The position numbers and the translations under genes are program-made. This document shows, one piece after another, positions 34,624 through 43,324 of a stretch of 64,000 bases of DNA. The notes below the pieces were generated by a model that was given only the letters and a program-made list of their open reading frames with translations, ran no database searches and had not been told where the DNA came from. The stretch's first letter is position 1. Every line of letters begins with the position of its first letter. The stretch is from Chloroflexi bacterium 54-19 (GTDB lineage Bacteria > Chloroflexota > Chloroflexia > Chloroheliales > Chloroheliaceae), in contig MKTJ01000072.1 in NCBI GenBank assembly GCA_001898225.1, forward strand, positions 62,001-126,000, in the 5' to 3' direction.

Positions 34624-35982
34624 TTATAAAACCTCCAGATACTCGATCTGCACCGCAATATCTGCGCTCGGCACCAGGAGCGAAACGATAGAAACATTAT
34701 CCCGGACGTAGACCCGCACCCCACCCCCACCCGCCGGGCCGTTCGTCATGAGGGCCTCGACCTCGTAGCCGATGCGTACTGCCGCCTCTTTCTGGCCTGT
34801 TCGCCCGGCCACACGCAAACGCACGTCCTTAAAATCGTGAAAAGTGCCGTTCTGTTGAATTGAGATGGTATCCCGGTAGAGTGAGTTTACCCCGATATAG
34901 GTTATCTGTAACTCCTCAACGGGGATTTTTAAAAAAGCCAGGCGGCGGGCAATTATTTCACCGGCCAGGGTGGCCCGTTCGTAAGCTCCCGAACCCCCAT
35001 AGCTGATTTCGGCCTCGAAAATAAAACTATCTTTGTAGCCGATGCTGGTCTTGAAAAACTCGGTCCGCGGATGCCCGGTCGCACCGGAAACCAGGACCTG
35101 GTCAGGGTCAAGCTCTTTAACGGTTACACTGGAGAAATCCGCCACGACATCGGGCGTCAGGTAAGTAGCCGGGTCGTGAATTTCGTAGAGGATTTGCTCT
35201 TTGACGGTGGCCGGGGAGACGCACCCGCCCGTCCCGGTCAGTTTTGTCACGATTAAATCACCATTCTCGAAGATTTCGGCTATTGGGAACCCGACATTCC
35301 AGAGGTCAGGCACCTCTTTATAGCCAGGGTCGGCGAAATAACCGCCCGAAACCTGGGCTCCACATTCCAAAAGATGCCCGGCCAGGGTGCCTTTACCGAG
35401 CATGTGATAGTCGTCCGGGCTCCAACCGAATTCGTAAGCCAGGGGTCCGACAAAGAGCGAGGGATCGGCCACTCGCCCGGTTACTACCACATCAGCCCCG
35501 TTTCGAAGGGCTTCGGTGATACCCGCCGCCCCGATATAGGCATTGGCTGAAATCGCCTTGGTTTGCAGGCTGTTAAATTTCTCACCCGTTTCGAGGACCG
35601 GCAACTCCCGGTAGTTATCGAGCCGGTCGAAAATGTCGTCGCCCGTAACCGCCGCGATTTTAAGCTGGCGGATACCCAGGTCAGTAGCTATTTGCTTGAT
35701 GACCAGGGCCGCCGCGTGGGGATTGGCCGCGCCCATGTTGGTGACTACCCTGACTTTATGGGCTACCGCCAGGGGCAAGACCTTGGTCATGCGGTATTCG
35801 AGCAATTCATTATAGCCTTTGTCCGGCCATTTAAGTTTTTGCTCCTGGGCCAGGGCAATCGTGCGTTCGGCCAGACACTCGAAAACGATGTAATCGAGGC
35901 TACCGCGTTCCAGCAGGTCTAAAGCGGGTTCAAGGCGATCTCCGCCGAATCCGGCCCCGGATCCGATTCTAATTTTTTTCAA
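34624..35982 (-). CDS. AtuA-like (DUF1446) protein
   Basis: Strong DUF1446/AtuA pattern: 'IRIGSGAGFGGDRLEPALDL' at the N-terminus, 'YIVFECLAERTIALAQ', 'VVTNMGAANPHAAA', 'VVTGRVADPSLFVGPLAYEF' and 'GTGGCVSPATVKEQILYEI'. AtuA proteins occur in citronellol/geranyl-CoA catabolism and in many unrelated operons; their activity is unresolved. Two TTG codons are possible starts. TTG 35982 lies 9 bases after AAAGGAG (TTG 35988 only 3), so 35982 is chosen. Gap to the upstream carboxylesterase is 14 bases. Confidence 0.85.
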   Translation of the reverse strand: MKKIRIGSGAGFGGDRLEPALDLLERGSLDYIVFECLAERTIALAQEQKLKWPDKGYNELLEYRMTKVLPLAVAHKVRVVTNMGAANPHAAALVIKQIATDLGIRQLKIAAVTGDDIFDRLDNYRELPVLETGEKFNSLQTKAISANAYIGAAGITEALRNGADVVVTGRVADPSLFVGPLAYEFGWSPDDYHMLGKGTLAGHLLECGAQVSGGYFADPGYKEVPDLWNVGFPIAEIFENGDLIVTKLTGTGGCVSPATVKEQILYEIHDPATYLTPDVVADFSSVTVKELDPDQVLVSGATGHPRTEFFKTSIGYKDSFIFEAEISYGGSGAYERATLAGEIIARRLAFLKIPVEELQITYIGVNSLYRDTISIQQNGTFHDFKDVRLRVAGRTGQKEAAVRIGYEVEALMTNGPAGGGGVRVYVRDNVSIVSLLVPSADIAVQIEYLEVL

Positions 35983-35996
35983 AATCAAGATCTCCT

Positions 35997-37496
35997 TTAT
36001 TTTCGCTCAACGCCGTCCCAGGCGTCCAAAAAGGCAGCATCTACCTCGGCCAGGGTTTCCCCTTTGTCACCAGCGGCGCCGAATAAGCGGGTGACCAGTT
36101 GGCCTGGCGCGAAGGCAGGCCAACCCGGGGCGCCGGTCCGGGCAAACCGGAGCAAAGCCGTGCGCATTTCTGCCGAGATGTGCCGGGTTTCCGGGGTGTC
36201 TGCGGCCAACTCGTGCTTCTCGGGGTCGGTTACACCCCAGACAAAGCCTTCGTCCAGGCCGTGACAGGCCCCGAAACGCCCACCCATCACGGGGGTTTCC
36301 CAATCGAAGCGGTAGATATATCCTCGACCTCCGACCGCATTTTGGGCCAGGGCCGTTCGTAGGGCCGGGACCCGGTAAATGGCGTCAGTGAGGAATCTTT
36401 CCCGTAACCGGGCCGGGGTAGCGTCCGGCAGTATCCTGCGATAGACCTCAAAGAGGGCCGGTCCTTTTTCGGGTCCGGCAAATCGGACGACCTCTCGCTG
36501 AAAATCTTCCAGCGACCCTTCGCGCATCAGGCCCAGGGTGAACCACATGCGGGTTTCGTCGCGGGTGGTACCAAGCAAGACCGGCACCTCGCGGCGGTCG
36601 CCCCGCTTCAAAACGCTCAAAGGATGCTCTTGTAAGGTCTGGCCGTCGTCCACCACGCCGAGGGTCCGGCCACCGGGGGCGTTGCGTTCGCCTACATCGG
36701 TGCTGACCACTTTTGATTGTGCTTCAACTATTTTCCGGGCGTCCACCCCTTGCAAAGCGGTCATATCGCCGATACTCACGCCAAGGATTTCGAGCAATTC
36801 GGCGGCCTGGACACTGGCGACCCGGCGGTCGAGAATCCGCGAGGCTGAACCACTTTGGAGCCAGGCCCGGTGAAATAGCCCTTTCGAACGGGGTACTCCG
36901 AACAGCGCCGAAATCATGAAAGCCCCTGACGAAATGCCAAAGAGGGTTACATTGTCAGGGTCGCCCCCAAAGGCCCTGACGTTTTGTTGGACCCATTCGA
37001 GAGCCGCCACCACGTCGAGCAGCCCGACATTCCCGGCCCCGTAGGGGTCGCCCCAGGCTTCACCCAGGTAGAGAAAGCCGAGCGCGCCGACCCGGAAATT
37101 TAGTCGGACGACCACGCAATCGCCTTCCAGGGCCAGGGCCATTCCGTCCTGGAATCCGCCGCTCCCGCTCCCACCCTCGAAGCCGCCGCCAAAGAGATGG
37201 ACCAGCACAGGGCGGCGAGTTTCGTCCGAGGCGGGGGTGTACAGGTTCAAATTGAGGCAATCCTCGCCGGTCGGCGGGGCCGGTAGTTTGGCCCAACGCG
37301 GCGGTGGTTGGACTGGCGAAAGCCCTGGTTCGAGGGCCAGGATTTCCCGGTCTGACGGTTGGAGCGGGACGGGCGGCAGAAAGCGCCTTTCGCCGGTAGG
37401 GGCTTCGGCGTAGGGAACACCCAGAAAGGCCGCACCCTTATCAAACTGCCAGCCCACCAGGGTTCCGCAGGGTGCTTTAACACTTATTTTATCCAT
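35997..37496 (-). CDS. Type B carboxylesterase
   Basis: Alpha/beta hydrolase of the carboxylesterase/cholinesterase family. Oxyanion region 'LFGGGFEGGSG', typical 'EDCLNLNLYTP', nucleophile Ser189 in GISSG (family usually GESAG), catalytic His in 'GACHGLDEGFVWG'. Length 499 aa is normal. No signal peptide is seen, so it likely hydrolyses imported esters in the cytoplasm. It sits between oligopeptide-type ATPases and AtuA genes, suggesting the importer brings in an ester-containing substrate that this enzyme opens. Confidence 0.87.
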   Translation of the reverse strand: MDKISVKAPCGTLVGWQFDKGAAFLGVPYAEAPTGERRFLPPVPLQPSDREILALEPGLSPVQPPPRWAKLPAPPTGEDCLNLNLYTPASDETRRPVLVHLFGGGFEGGSGSGGFQDGMALALEGDCVVVRLNFRVGALGFLYLGEAWGDPYGAGNVGLLDVVAALEWVQQNVRAFGGDPDNVTLFGISSGAFMISALFGVPRSKGLFHRAWLQSGSASRILDRRVASVQAAELLEILGVSIGDMTALQGVDARKIVEAQSKVVSTDVGERNAPGGRTLGVVDDGQTLQEHPLSVLKRGDRREVPVLLGTTRDETRMWFTLGLMREGSLEDFQREVVRFAGPEKGPALFEVYRRILPDATPARLRERFLTDAIYRVPALRTALAQNAVGGRGYIYRFDWETPVMGGRFGACHGLDEGFVWGVTDPEKHELAADTPETRHISAEMRTALLRFARTGAPGWPAFAPGQLVTRLFGAAGDKGETLAEVDAAFLDAWDGVERK

Positions 37497-37498
37497 TT

Positions 37499-38512
37499 TT
37501 AGGCTCCGGTTCCGGGTGACATGGCGATATTATTTGGGCGGCCCTGCGGTTGTCCCTCTGCTTCGGCCAGGTGACAGGCTGAAACGTGACCGGGTGATAG
37601 CTCGTAGAGGGCCGGTTGCTCTCTGAAACAGCGGTCAAAGGCCAGCGGACAACGCGTGTTAAAAGGGCAACCGGGCGGAATAGCCGAGGGGCTGGGGATT
37701 TCCCCCTTCAGCCGGGGCAACTCTTTCTTGCCGCGCCCCGGTATAGAATCGAGCAGGGCGCGGGTATAGGGGTGCTGGGGTGTCCGGTAAATCGCCTTGC
37801 GAGGGCCAAGCTCCATTATTTGCCCCAGGTACATCACGGCAATCTGGTCGCACATGAACTCGACTACCCTTAAATCGTGCGAAATAAAGAGCAAGGTCAT
37901 TTTATGGCTCTCCTGCAAATTGAGCAGGAGGTTCAAGACCTGGGCCTGGACCGATACATCCAGGGCGCTGACCGGTTCGTCGGCTACAATCAACTCCGGC
38001 TCTGTGACGAGAGCCCGTGCGATAGCGATACGCTGGCGCTGCCCGCCCGAAAACTCGTGAGGGTATTTATCCAGGGCTGCTTTTGGCAAACCGACCTCAT
38101 TCAGAAGGGTTTCCACGCGCTGTTTGCGCCCGGCGGGATCGAGCAGGCCGTGCACCAGGAGCGGTTCTTCGAGGGTTTCCCGGATGGACATCCAGCGGTT
38201 GAGTGACCCGTAAGGGTCTTGAAAAATCATCTGCATGTGGCGGCGTTCCTGGCGCAACTCTTTTTTGCCGAGTTTGCCCAGGTCGTTACCGCGGAACAGT
38301 ACCCGGCCCGCGCTCGGTTCGAGCAGGCGCAGCACCAACCGCCCGGTGGTAGATTTACCGCTCCCACTTTCACCGACCAACCCGAAGGTTTGGCCTTGCG
38401 CGATGGAGAAATTGACGCCTCGGACGGCCTGGACCGGCGGTTTCTGGCCGAAGGTTTTGCCCAGGTCTTCCACCTGAAGCAAAGGAGAAGAAGCAGTTGT
38501 TTGCTTAACCAA
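37499..38512 (-). CDS. Oligopeptide/dipeptide-type ABC ATPase (DppF/OppF-like)
   Basis: Walker A GESGSGKST, signature FSGGQRQRIAIARAL, Walker B LIVADEPVSALD. The C-terminal oligopeptide extension has the Cys motif 'PPGCPFNTRCPLAFDRC'. It pairs with the second ATPase gene, which it overlaps by 8 bases. Provides one of two nucleotide-binding subunits of the importer. Confidence 0.9.
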   Translation of the reverse strand: MVKQTTASSPLLQVEDLGKTFGQKPPVQAVRGVNFSIAQGQTFGLVGESGSGKSTTGRLVLRLLEPSAGRVLFRGNDLGKLGKKELRQERRHMQMIFQDPYGSLNRWMSIRETLEEPLLVHGLLDPAGRKQRVETLLNEVGLPKAALDKYPHEFSGGQRQRIAIARALVTEPELIVADEPVSALDVSVQAQVLNLLLNLQESHKMTLLFISHDLRVVEFMCDQIAVMYLGQIMELGPRKAIYRTPQHPYTRALLDSIPGRGKKELPRLKGEIPSPSAIPPGCPFNTRCPLAFDRCFREQPALYELSPGHVSACHLAEAEGQPQGRPNNIAMSPGTGA

Positions 38513-39509
38513 GGGTAGAAGTCTCCTTCTTTTTGAGTTCGACCGGGTGCCAGCACCGGACCGCGCTTTCCTCGAATGGTTCGAGAGCGGGGTGTTTCAA
38601 ACAGACTTCGTCGGCGCGAGGACACCTTGGCGCGAACCGGCAACCTGCTGGCCACGCTCCCAGCGGCGGAACCTGCCCTTTAATCAGGGTCAGCCGTTTG
38701 CGATCTTCATCGTGAGCCGGGATAGCTCCAATCAAGCCACGAGTGTAGTGGTGGTGCGGTGCGGTCAGGATGCTGGCGACCGGCCCTTCTTCCACGATGT
38801 CCCCGGCGTACATCACAACTGCCCGGTCGCAGAAGTCGCTCACAACTTCGAGGTCATGGGTGATGTAGAGCATAGCAAGACCAAGTTCGGAGCGCATCTC
38901 TTTGAGCAGGTCAAGCACCTGGGCCTGGATGGTTACATCCAGGGCGGTGGTCGGTTCGTCGGCGATAATCAGGGCCGGTTTGCACGACACGGCCAGGGCA
39001 ATCATGACGCGCTGGCGCATGCCGCCTGATAACTGGTGAATATAGCTGTCGAGCATGGCGGTGGCCCTGGGAATACCAACCCGGTCGAGCAGTTGGGCGG
39101 CCCGGTCGCGGGCCTCTTTACGGCCCAGGTCCAGGTGCGTCCGCAGGGTGTCGCAGAGCTGGGCCCCGACAGTCAGGGTCGGGTGGAGCGAGGTCATCGG
39201 CTCCTGGAAAATAAATCCAATCCGGCTGCCGCCGAGTTTGCGCCGGTCCTTTTTGGAAAGAGTCGTTAGCTCCCGGCCTTCAAGTTGTATCGAACCGCCG
39301 ACCCTGGCCCCGTCAGGGGGTAACCCGATAATGGCGCGGGCGGTCATGGTCTTGCCGCAGCCCGACTCACCGACCAGGGCGACCGCTTCCCCGGCCCGGA
39401 CCTGGAACGACACATTGGTCACAACCGGCACCGGGCGGCCATAAATAGTCAGGGTCACAGCCAGGTTTTTTACATCTAAAACCGGGTTGGTTTGGCTAAT
39501 ATTTGTCAT
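38505..39509 (-). CDS. Oligopeptide/dipeptide-type ABC ATPase (DppD/OppD-like)
   Basis: Walker A GESGCGKTM, signature LSGGMRQRVMIALAV, Walker B LIIADEPTTALD, and the C-terminal 'GCRFAPRCPRADEVC' segment. The start is ATG 39509, overlapping the permease stop as ATGA. The frame stays open upstream to 39929, but that part is antiphase to the permease gene and reads as low-complexity Pro/Arg/Gly, so it is not used. Second ATPase of the importer. Confidence 0.9.
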   Translation of the reverse strand: MTNISQTNPVLDVKNLAVTLTIYGRPVPVVTNVSFQVRAGEAVALVGESGCGKTMTARAIIGLPPDGARVGGSIQLEGRELTTLSKKDRRKLGGSRIGFIFQEPMTSLHPTLTVGAQLCDTLRTHLDLGRKEARDRAAQLLDRVGIPRATAMLDSYIHQLSGGMRQRVMIALAVSCKPALIIADEPTTALDVTIQAQVLDLLKEMRSELGLAMLYITHDLEVVSDFCDRAVVMYAGDIVEEGPVASILTAPHHHYTRGLIGAIPAHDEDRKRLTLIKGQVPPLGAWPAGCRFAPRCPRADEVCLKHPALEPFEESAVRCWHPVELKKKETSTLG

Positions 39510-40450
39510 TTCAAACGAATCCTTGGGTCGAGCCAGGCGTATACCAGGTCCACAATCAAATTCACCACCACCAGCGTAACGGCGATAGTCAGCACCGAGC
39601 CTTCCACTACCGGGTAATCGCGGCGGCTCACCGCGTCTACCAGTAACTTGCCCATACCTGGCAGGGAAAATATCAACTCGATGGCGACCGCGCCGCTCAA
39701 CAAGTAGCTGACCGAAAGCCCGATGACGGTCACAACCGGGACCGCTGCCGTCCGCAGGGTGTAGCGGCCAATCACGGTGGCTTCGGGCAGGCCCTGGGCG
39801 CGGGCGGTCGTCACATAAGGCTCGTCCAGCACATCGAGCATGGCCGAGCGGGTCATGCGGGTCAGGAGAGCGGCCTGCCGGACCCCAATTGCCAGGGCCG
39901 GAAGGACCAATGTTGCCAGCGACGCCCACACTCCCTCGTCAAAGCTGACATACCCGGCCACCGGAAACCAGCGCAAAGTTACGGCGAAAACGAAGATTAA
40001 CACCAGCGCCAGCCAGAACTCCGGCAAAGAAATGCTGAAAACCATCACCCCGATAATGCCCCGGTCTAAAATCTTGCCGCGCAAGAGGGAGGCGGCAATA
40101 CCGGCGCTCAGCCCGATAACCATGGCAATTACCAGGGCGAAGAAAGTTAGCTGGAGCGTTACGGCGGCGTAGGCCGGGATGAGTTCAAGGACCGGCTTGT
40201 GGAAAAAGAGCGAATCGCCCAGTTGCAGGGTAAAGAGCCCCTTTAGCCACAAAAGAAACTGGATAGGTAGCGGTTGGTCCAGGCCCAATTGGGTCCGTAA
40301 GGCGGCGATTTGCTCCGGAGTGGCGTTATCACCCAGGATTTGGACCGCCGGGTCGCCTGGAGCCAGCCGCAGCAGAAAAAAGACCAGGACTAACGGGATA
40401 AAAATCGTCGGTAAGGCGTGGAGTAAACGCCGCCGGATATATTTGCCCAT
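39506..40450 (-). CDS. Peptide-type ABC transporter permease (DppB-like)
   Basis: Opens 'YIRRRLLHALPTIFIPLVLV' and has the DppB signature 'FFLLRLAPGDPA' followed by the periplasmic 'LGLDQPLP' segment, six helices, and the EAA loop around 'EPYVTTARAQGLPEATVIGR'. ATG 40450 lies behind a strong GGAGG; an upstream ATG at 40504 lies within the preceding gene. Forms a heterodimer with the DppC-like permease. Confidence 0.9.
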   Translation of the reverse strand: MGKYIRRRLLHALPTIFIPLVLVFFLLRLAPGDPAVQILGDNATPEQIAALRTQLGLDQPLPIQFLLWLKGLFTLQLGDSLFFHKPVLELIPAYAAVTLQLTFFALVIAMVIGLSAGIAASLLRGKILDRGIIGVMVFSISLPEFWLALVLIFVFAVTLRWFPVAGYVSFDEGVWASLATLVLPALAIGVRQAALLTRMTRSAMLDVLDEPYVTTARAQGLPEATVIGRYTLRTAAVPVVTVIGLSVSYLLSGAVAIELIFSLPGMGKLLVDAVSRRDYPVVEGSVLTIAVTLVVVNLIVDLVYAWLDPRIRLK

Positions 40451-40457
40451 GGGTGCG

Positions 40458-41378
40458 TTACCTCCTTGCCAGTCGCGGGTCGAGGATGTCGCGCAGGGCA
40501 TCACCGAGCAGGTTTAAGGCTAAAATGGTCAGCACCAGGGCGATACCCGGAAAAACCGCAATCCACCAGGCATTCTGGATATAGTTGCGGGCCTCGGTCA
40601 GGGCGCTGCCCCAGCTTACTGTCTTGGAGTCGACGCCCAGGCCGATAAAGCTAAGGGCCGCTTCGCCCAGGACGGCGGCGGAAAAGATAAAGGAGGTCTG
40701 GACCAGGATGGGAGCGCGGACAATCGGAAAGACATATTTCCAGAGTATCCGGCTTTCCGGTACGCCTACCGAGCGGCCCGCTTCGACCATGAGCAGTTCG
40801 CGGGCGACCAGGGCGGAACCGCGCACAATCCGTAGCGAGGGCCAGATAAGGACGATAGTCAGGGCCAGGATGACCGTTGCCACGCTCGGTCCGAAGTATC
40901 CGGCGGCAGCGGTTGCCAGCACGATGCTAGGAAAGGACATGAAACCGTCCACCACCCGCATCAAGACCGCGTCAACCTTTGGATAGAACCCGGAGAGCAA
41001 CCCCAGGACGGCAGCAATCACCATCGAAATAGCCGTTACGAGCAGACCCACTACCAGGGTGGTCCGCCCGCCGAACAGGACGATGGCAAAGACATCCCTC
41101 CCCAGGTAATCCGTCCCAAAGAGATGACCTTCCACACCGGGCGCCCGCAGACGGTGGACCGGGTCAATCGTGAGGGGAGCGTTGTTGGTGAGGAGCGGAG
41201 CGGCCAGGGCGCAGACCGTCAGGATTACCAGGATACCGATAGAAAAGACCGCCGTGAAATTGCGCCGGAGTCTTTTCCAGGTAGTCCAGGGTTGGACAGC
41301 GGCGGGAAGTTCGACCTCACCGCTATCCAGGGTTTGAGCTTGCTCGACCACCAGGTTGTCGCTTTGCTCTAAAGACAT
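40458..41378 (-). CDS. Peptide-type ABC transporter permease (DppC-like)
   Basis: DppC pattern: a cytoplasmic N-terminus of about 35 residues, first helix, 'HLFGTDYLGRDVFAIVLFGG' and the EAA loop 'MVEAGRSVGVPESRILWKYV', ending 'NLLGDALRDILDPR'. It is encoded 15 bases after the binding-protein gene and 7 bases before the DppB gene. Gene order A-C-B-D-F differs from the common A-B-C-D-F. Confidence 0.9.
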   Translation of the reverse strand: MSLEQSDNLVVEQAQTLDSGEVELPAAVQPWTTWKRLRRNFTAVFSIGILVILTVCALAAPLLTNNAPLTIDPVHRLRAPGVEGHLFGTDYLGRDVFAIVLFGGRTTLVVGLLVTAISMVIAAVLGLLSGFYPKVDAVLMRVVDGFMSFPSIVLATAAAGYFGPSVATVILALTIVLIWPSLRIVRGSALVARELLMVEAGRSVGVPESRILWKYVFPIVRAPILVQTSFIFSAAVLGEAALSFIGLGVDSKTVSWGSALTEARNYIQNAWWIAVFPGIALVLTILALNLLGDALRDILDPRLARR

Positions 41379-41393
41379 AACCGGACCTCCTGC

Positions 41394-43070
41394 TTATTTG
41401 CCGGGTGAAATATTATAGAAGACCGAAGCGTTAGCGGGGCTGGTGCTGTATCCCATGACGTTTTTACCCACCGCCGAGAACGCCGCTTCGGTACCAAACT
41501 TGATGTAAGGAAATTCCTGGTAAAGCAAGGCGTGTAACTGGTTCCAGATTTCGACCCGTTGCGATTGGTCGGAAGTAGTTTGCAGTTTTTTCACCAGGTC
41601 ATCTTTGGTCGAGTTAGTCCAAAAACCGGGGAAAGTACTCTGCAAATAAGGAATCAGAGTCGGGTCGGGATAAGCGGGCAAGAAGCTTGAGAAAATCTCG
41701 AAGTTGGCCGGGTCAGTCCGTTTCTGGGCGACGGTAGCGGCGGGCATCAACTGCAAATCAACCTTGATACCGTATTTGTCGAGCTGTTGCTGGACGGTCT
41801 GGGCCGGGAGATACCATTCGTTGAAATTATCTTTCGAGGTCAGCCAGCGCAACGTCTCACCTTTATAACCGGAGTCGGCCAGCAGTTGCTTAACTTTATC
41901 GGGATTAGACTTGCCAAAGTTGTCCGCGCCGCTGGTGCTGTGCCAGATAGCGTTCGGAAAAGGATACCAGCTAGGGTCAATCGAATAAAAGTTGGGATTG
42001 CCAATCGCTGCTTGCATAATCGGGTCCATATCCAATGCATAATAGATAGCCTGGCGCAATTTTACATTGGCGGTGGGACCCTGCTTGGTATTGAAAACCA
42101 TCGTCAGGGATTGATTATCCTTAATTATTACCGGTTTGACCGCTGAATTACTATTGAGAGCATCATAGAAGTCGAAAGGAAGACCCGTCGCAATATCGAC
42201 ACTACCGGTAAGTAAGCTGTCGCGCCGGACGGAAGATTCACTCTGGGGTACGATAATAATCCGATCGGCGGGGGCGGGTTTAGCACCGGCGGCACCGTTG
42301 GTCGGGTCGGTGCGGGAGGTATAATTTTCAAAGCGGGTCAGGACAGCCTGCTGGTCGGGCTTATAATCGGTTACTTTGTAAGGGCCCGTGCAGACCGGGT
42401 TGGCGACCGGGGTGGAAGAATTGGCGCCGTTAATCGAAGCCTTGGACATGATGACGGCGGGAGTCAGGGTTAACAGGGCGGGAATAATCCCGGTCTGCTG
42501 GTTCAAACTCATCACGACCGTACTGGCATCGGTGGCCTTTATCTCTTTAACCAGCCCTTTGAGAATGGCCCCGGTACCGGCGCTTCCGGCGTAGCGTTGC
42601 AGCGAGGCTACTACGTCGTCAGCGGTCATGGTACTACCGTCCTGGAACTTGACACCCGTCCGCAGTTTAACGGTAAAAGTCGGGCCGTTTGGATCGTAAC
42701 TGGATGATTCGGCCAGCATCGGTTGAGGCGCGTAATTGTCGTCGGTGGCGAAAAGCCCTTCGCAAACCTGAGTCGCAATCAGCCACTGGGTGCCGAGGGT
42801 ACTGACAACCGGGTCAACCTGGGCAGGTAAGGCCGACACCGCGATTTTCAGGTCGCCACCCCGTTTAACGGCAGAGGCGGTAGTCGCGGCCCCGGCAGCG
42901 GTAGTGCTTCCGGCTGCGGCAGTAGTCGCGGCCCCGGCGGCAGGGGTGCTTCCGGCTGCGGCAGTGGTAGCTGCGGGTGGGGTGGCCGTGGCGCTATCGC
43001 CACAGGCGGCCAGCAACATCGTGAGCATTGTTACCAGGACAATACTCCATCCAGTCATTTTCTTTGACAT
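41394..43070 (-). CDS. Peptide-type ABC substrate-binding lipoprotein (family 5)
   Basis: DppA/OppA-class binding protein (SBP_bac_5). Lipobox 'LLAAC|G' at about residue 23, an Ala/Thr/Gly linker with a 13-residue repeat unit (AAGAATTAAAGST), then the binding domain ('PNGPTFTVKLRTGVKFQDGS', 'DPIMQAAIGNP'). First gene of the minus-strand operon that ends with AtuA. AGGAG precedes the ATG. A promoter with TATACT (43250-43255, minus) lies about 180 bases upstream, next to a LysR-type inverted repeat. Confidence 0.9.
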   Translation of the reverse strand: MSKKMTGWSIVLVTMLTMLLAACGDSATATPPAATTAAAGSTPAAGAATTAAAGSTTAAGAATTASAVKRGGDLKIAVSALPAQVDPVVSTLGTQWLIATQVCEGLFATDDNYAPQPMLAESSSYDPNGPTFTVKLRTGVKFQDGSTMTADDVVASLQRYAGSAGTGAILKGLVKEIKATDASTVVMSLNQQTGIIPALLTLTPAVIMSKASINGANSSTPVANPVCTGPYKVTDYKPDQQAVLTRFENYTSRTDPTNGAAGAKPAPADRIIIVPQSESSVRRDSLLTGSVDIATGLPFDFYDALNSNSAVKPVIIKDNQSLTMVFNTKQGPTANVKLRQAIYYALDMDPIMQAAIGNPNFYSIDPSWYPFPNAIWHSTSGADNFGKSNPDKVKQLLADSGYKGETLRWLTSKDNFNEWYLPAQTVQQQLDKYGIKVDLQLMPAATVAQKRTDPANFEIFSSFLPAYPDPTLIPYLQSTFPGFWTNSTKDDLVKKLQTTSDQSQRVEIWNQLHALLYQEFPYIKFGTEAAFSAVGKNVMGYSTSPANASVFYNISPGK

Positions 43071-43249
43071 AATTCTCCTCTTACATTGACGAGTTTCAAG
43101 TTATTTGCGCGCCCACGCGCAACCACAACGAAAGAGTTCTCCTTTTCGCCAGGGTCAAAATGAATCCAAAAGGAGCGGGGGTGAAACCCAGCTTAAATTT
43201 CCAGAAGTTAGGTAAAGTGTGCGTGGCAGAGATTTGTTAACTTTGGTTT

Positions 43250-43279
43250 AGTATAAAAAAGAAAATTGGCCCTGTCCAA
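43250..43279 (-). promoter_or_regulatory. Promoter of the ABC-esterase-AtuA operon
   Basis: On the minus strand TTGGAC (43279-43274) is followed after 18 bases by TATACT (43255-43250), a good -10 with a weak -35. The -35 coincides with the left arm of the inverted repeat at 43274-43293, which suggests activation or repression by the divergent LysR protein. Confidence 0.45.
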
Positions 43280-43293
43280 TATATGTTTTGGAC
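43274..43293. promoter_or_regulatory. LysR-type inverted repeat GTCCAA-N8-TTGGAC
   Basis: A 6-bp perfect inverted repeat with an 8-base AT-rich centre lies 31 bases upstream of the LysR gene and at the -35 of the divergent operon. Position and size fit a LysR-type recognition site. Confidence 0.5.
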
Positions 43294-43324
43294 CTTATTT
43301 ATATAATTCTGATATAATTGGGGT

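Noticed and set aside
39510..39929. In-frame N-terminal extension of the DppD-like ATPase
   Set aside because: It overlaps the DppB-like permease gene in another frame and has low-complexity Gly/Arg/Pro composition. ATG 39509 gives a normal-length protein with an ATGA overlap.
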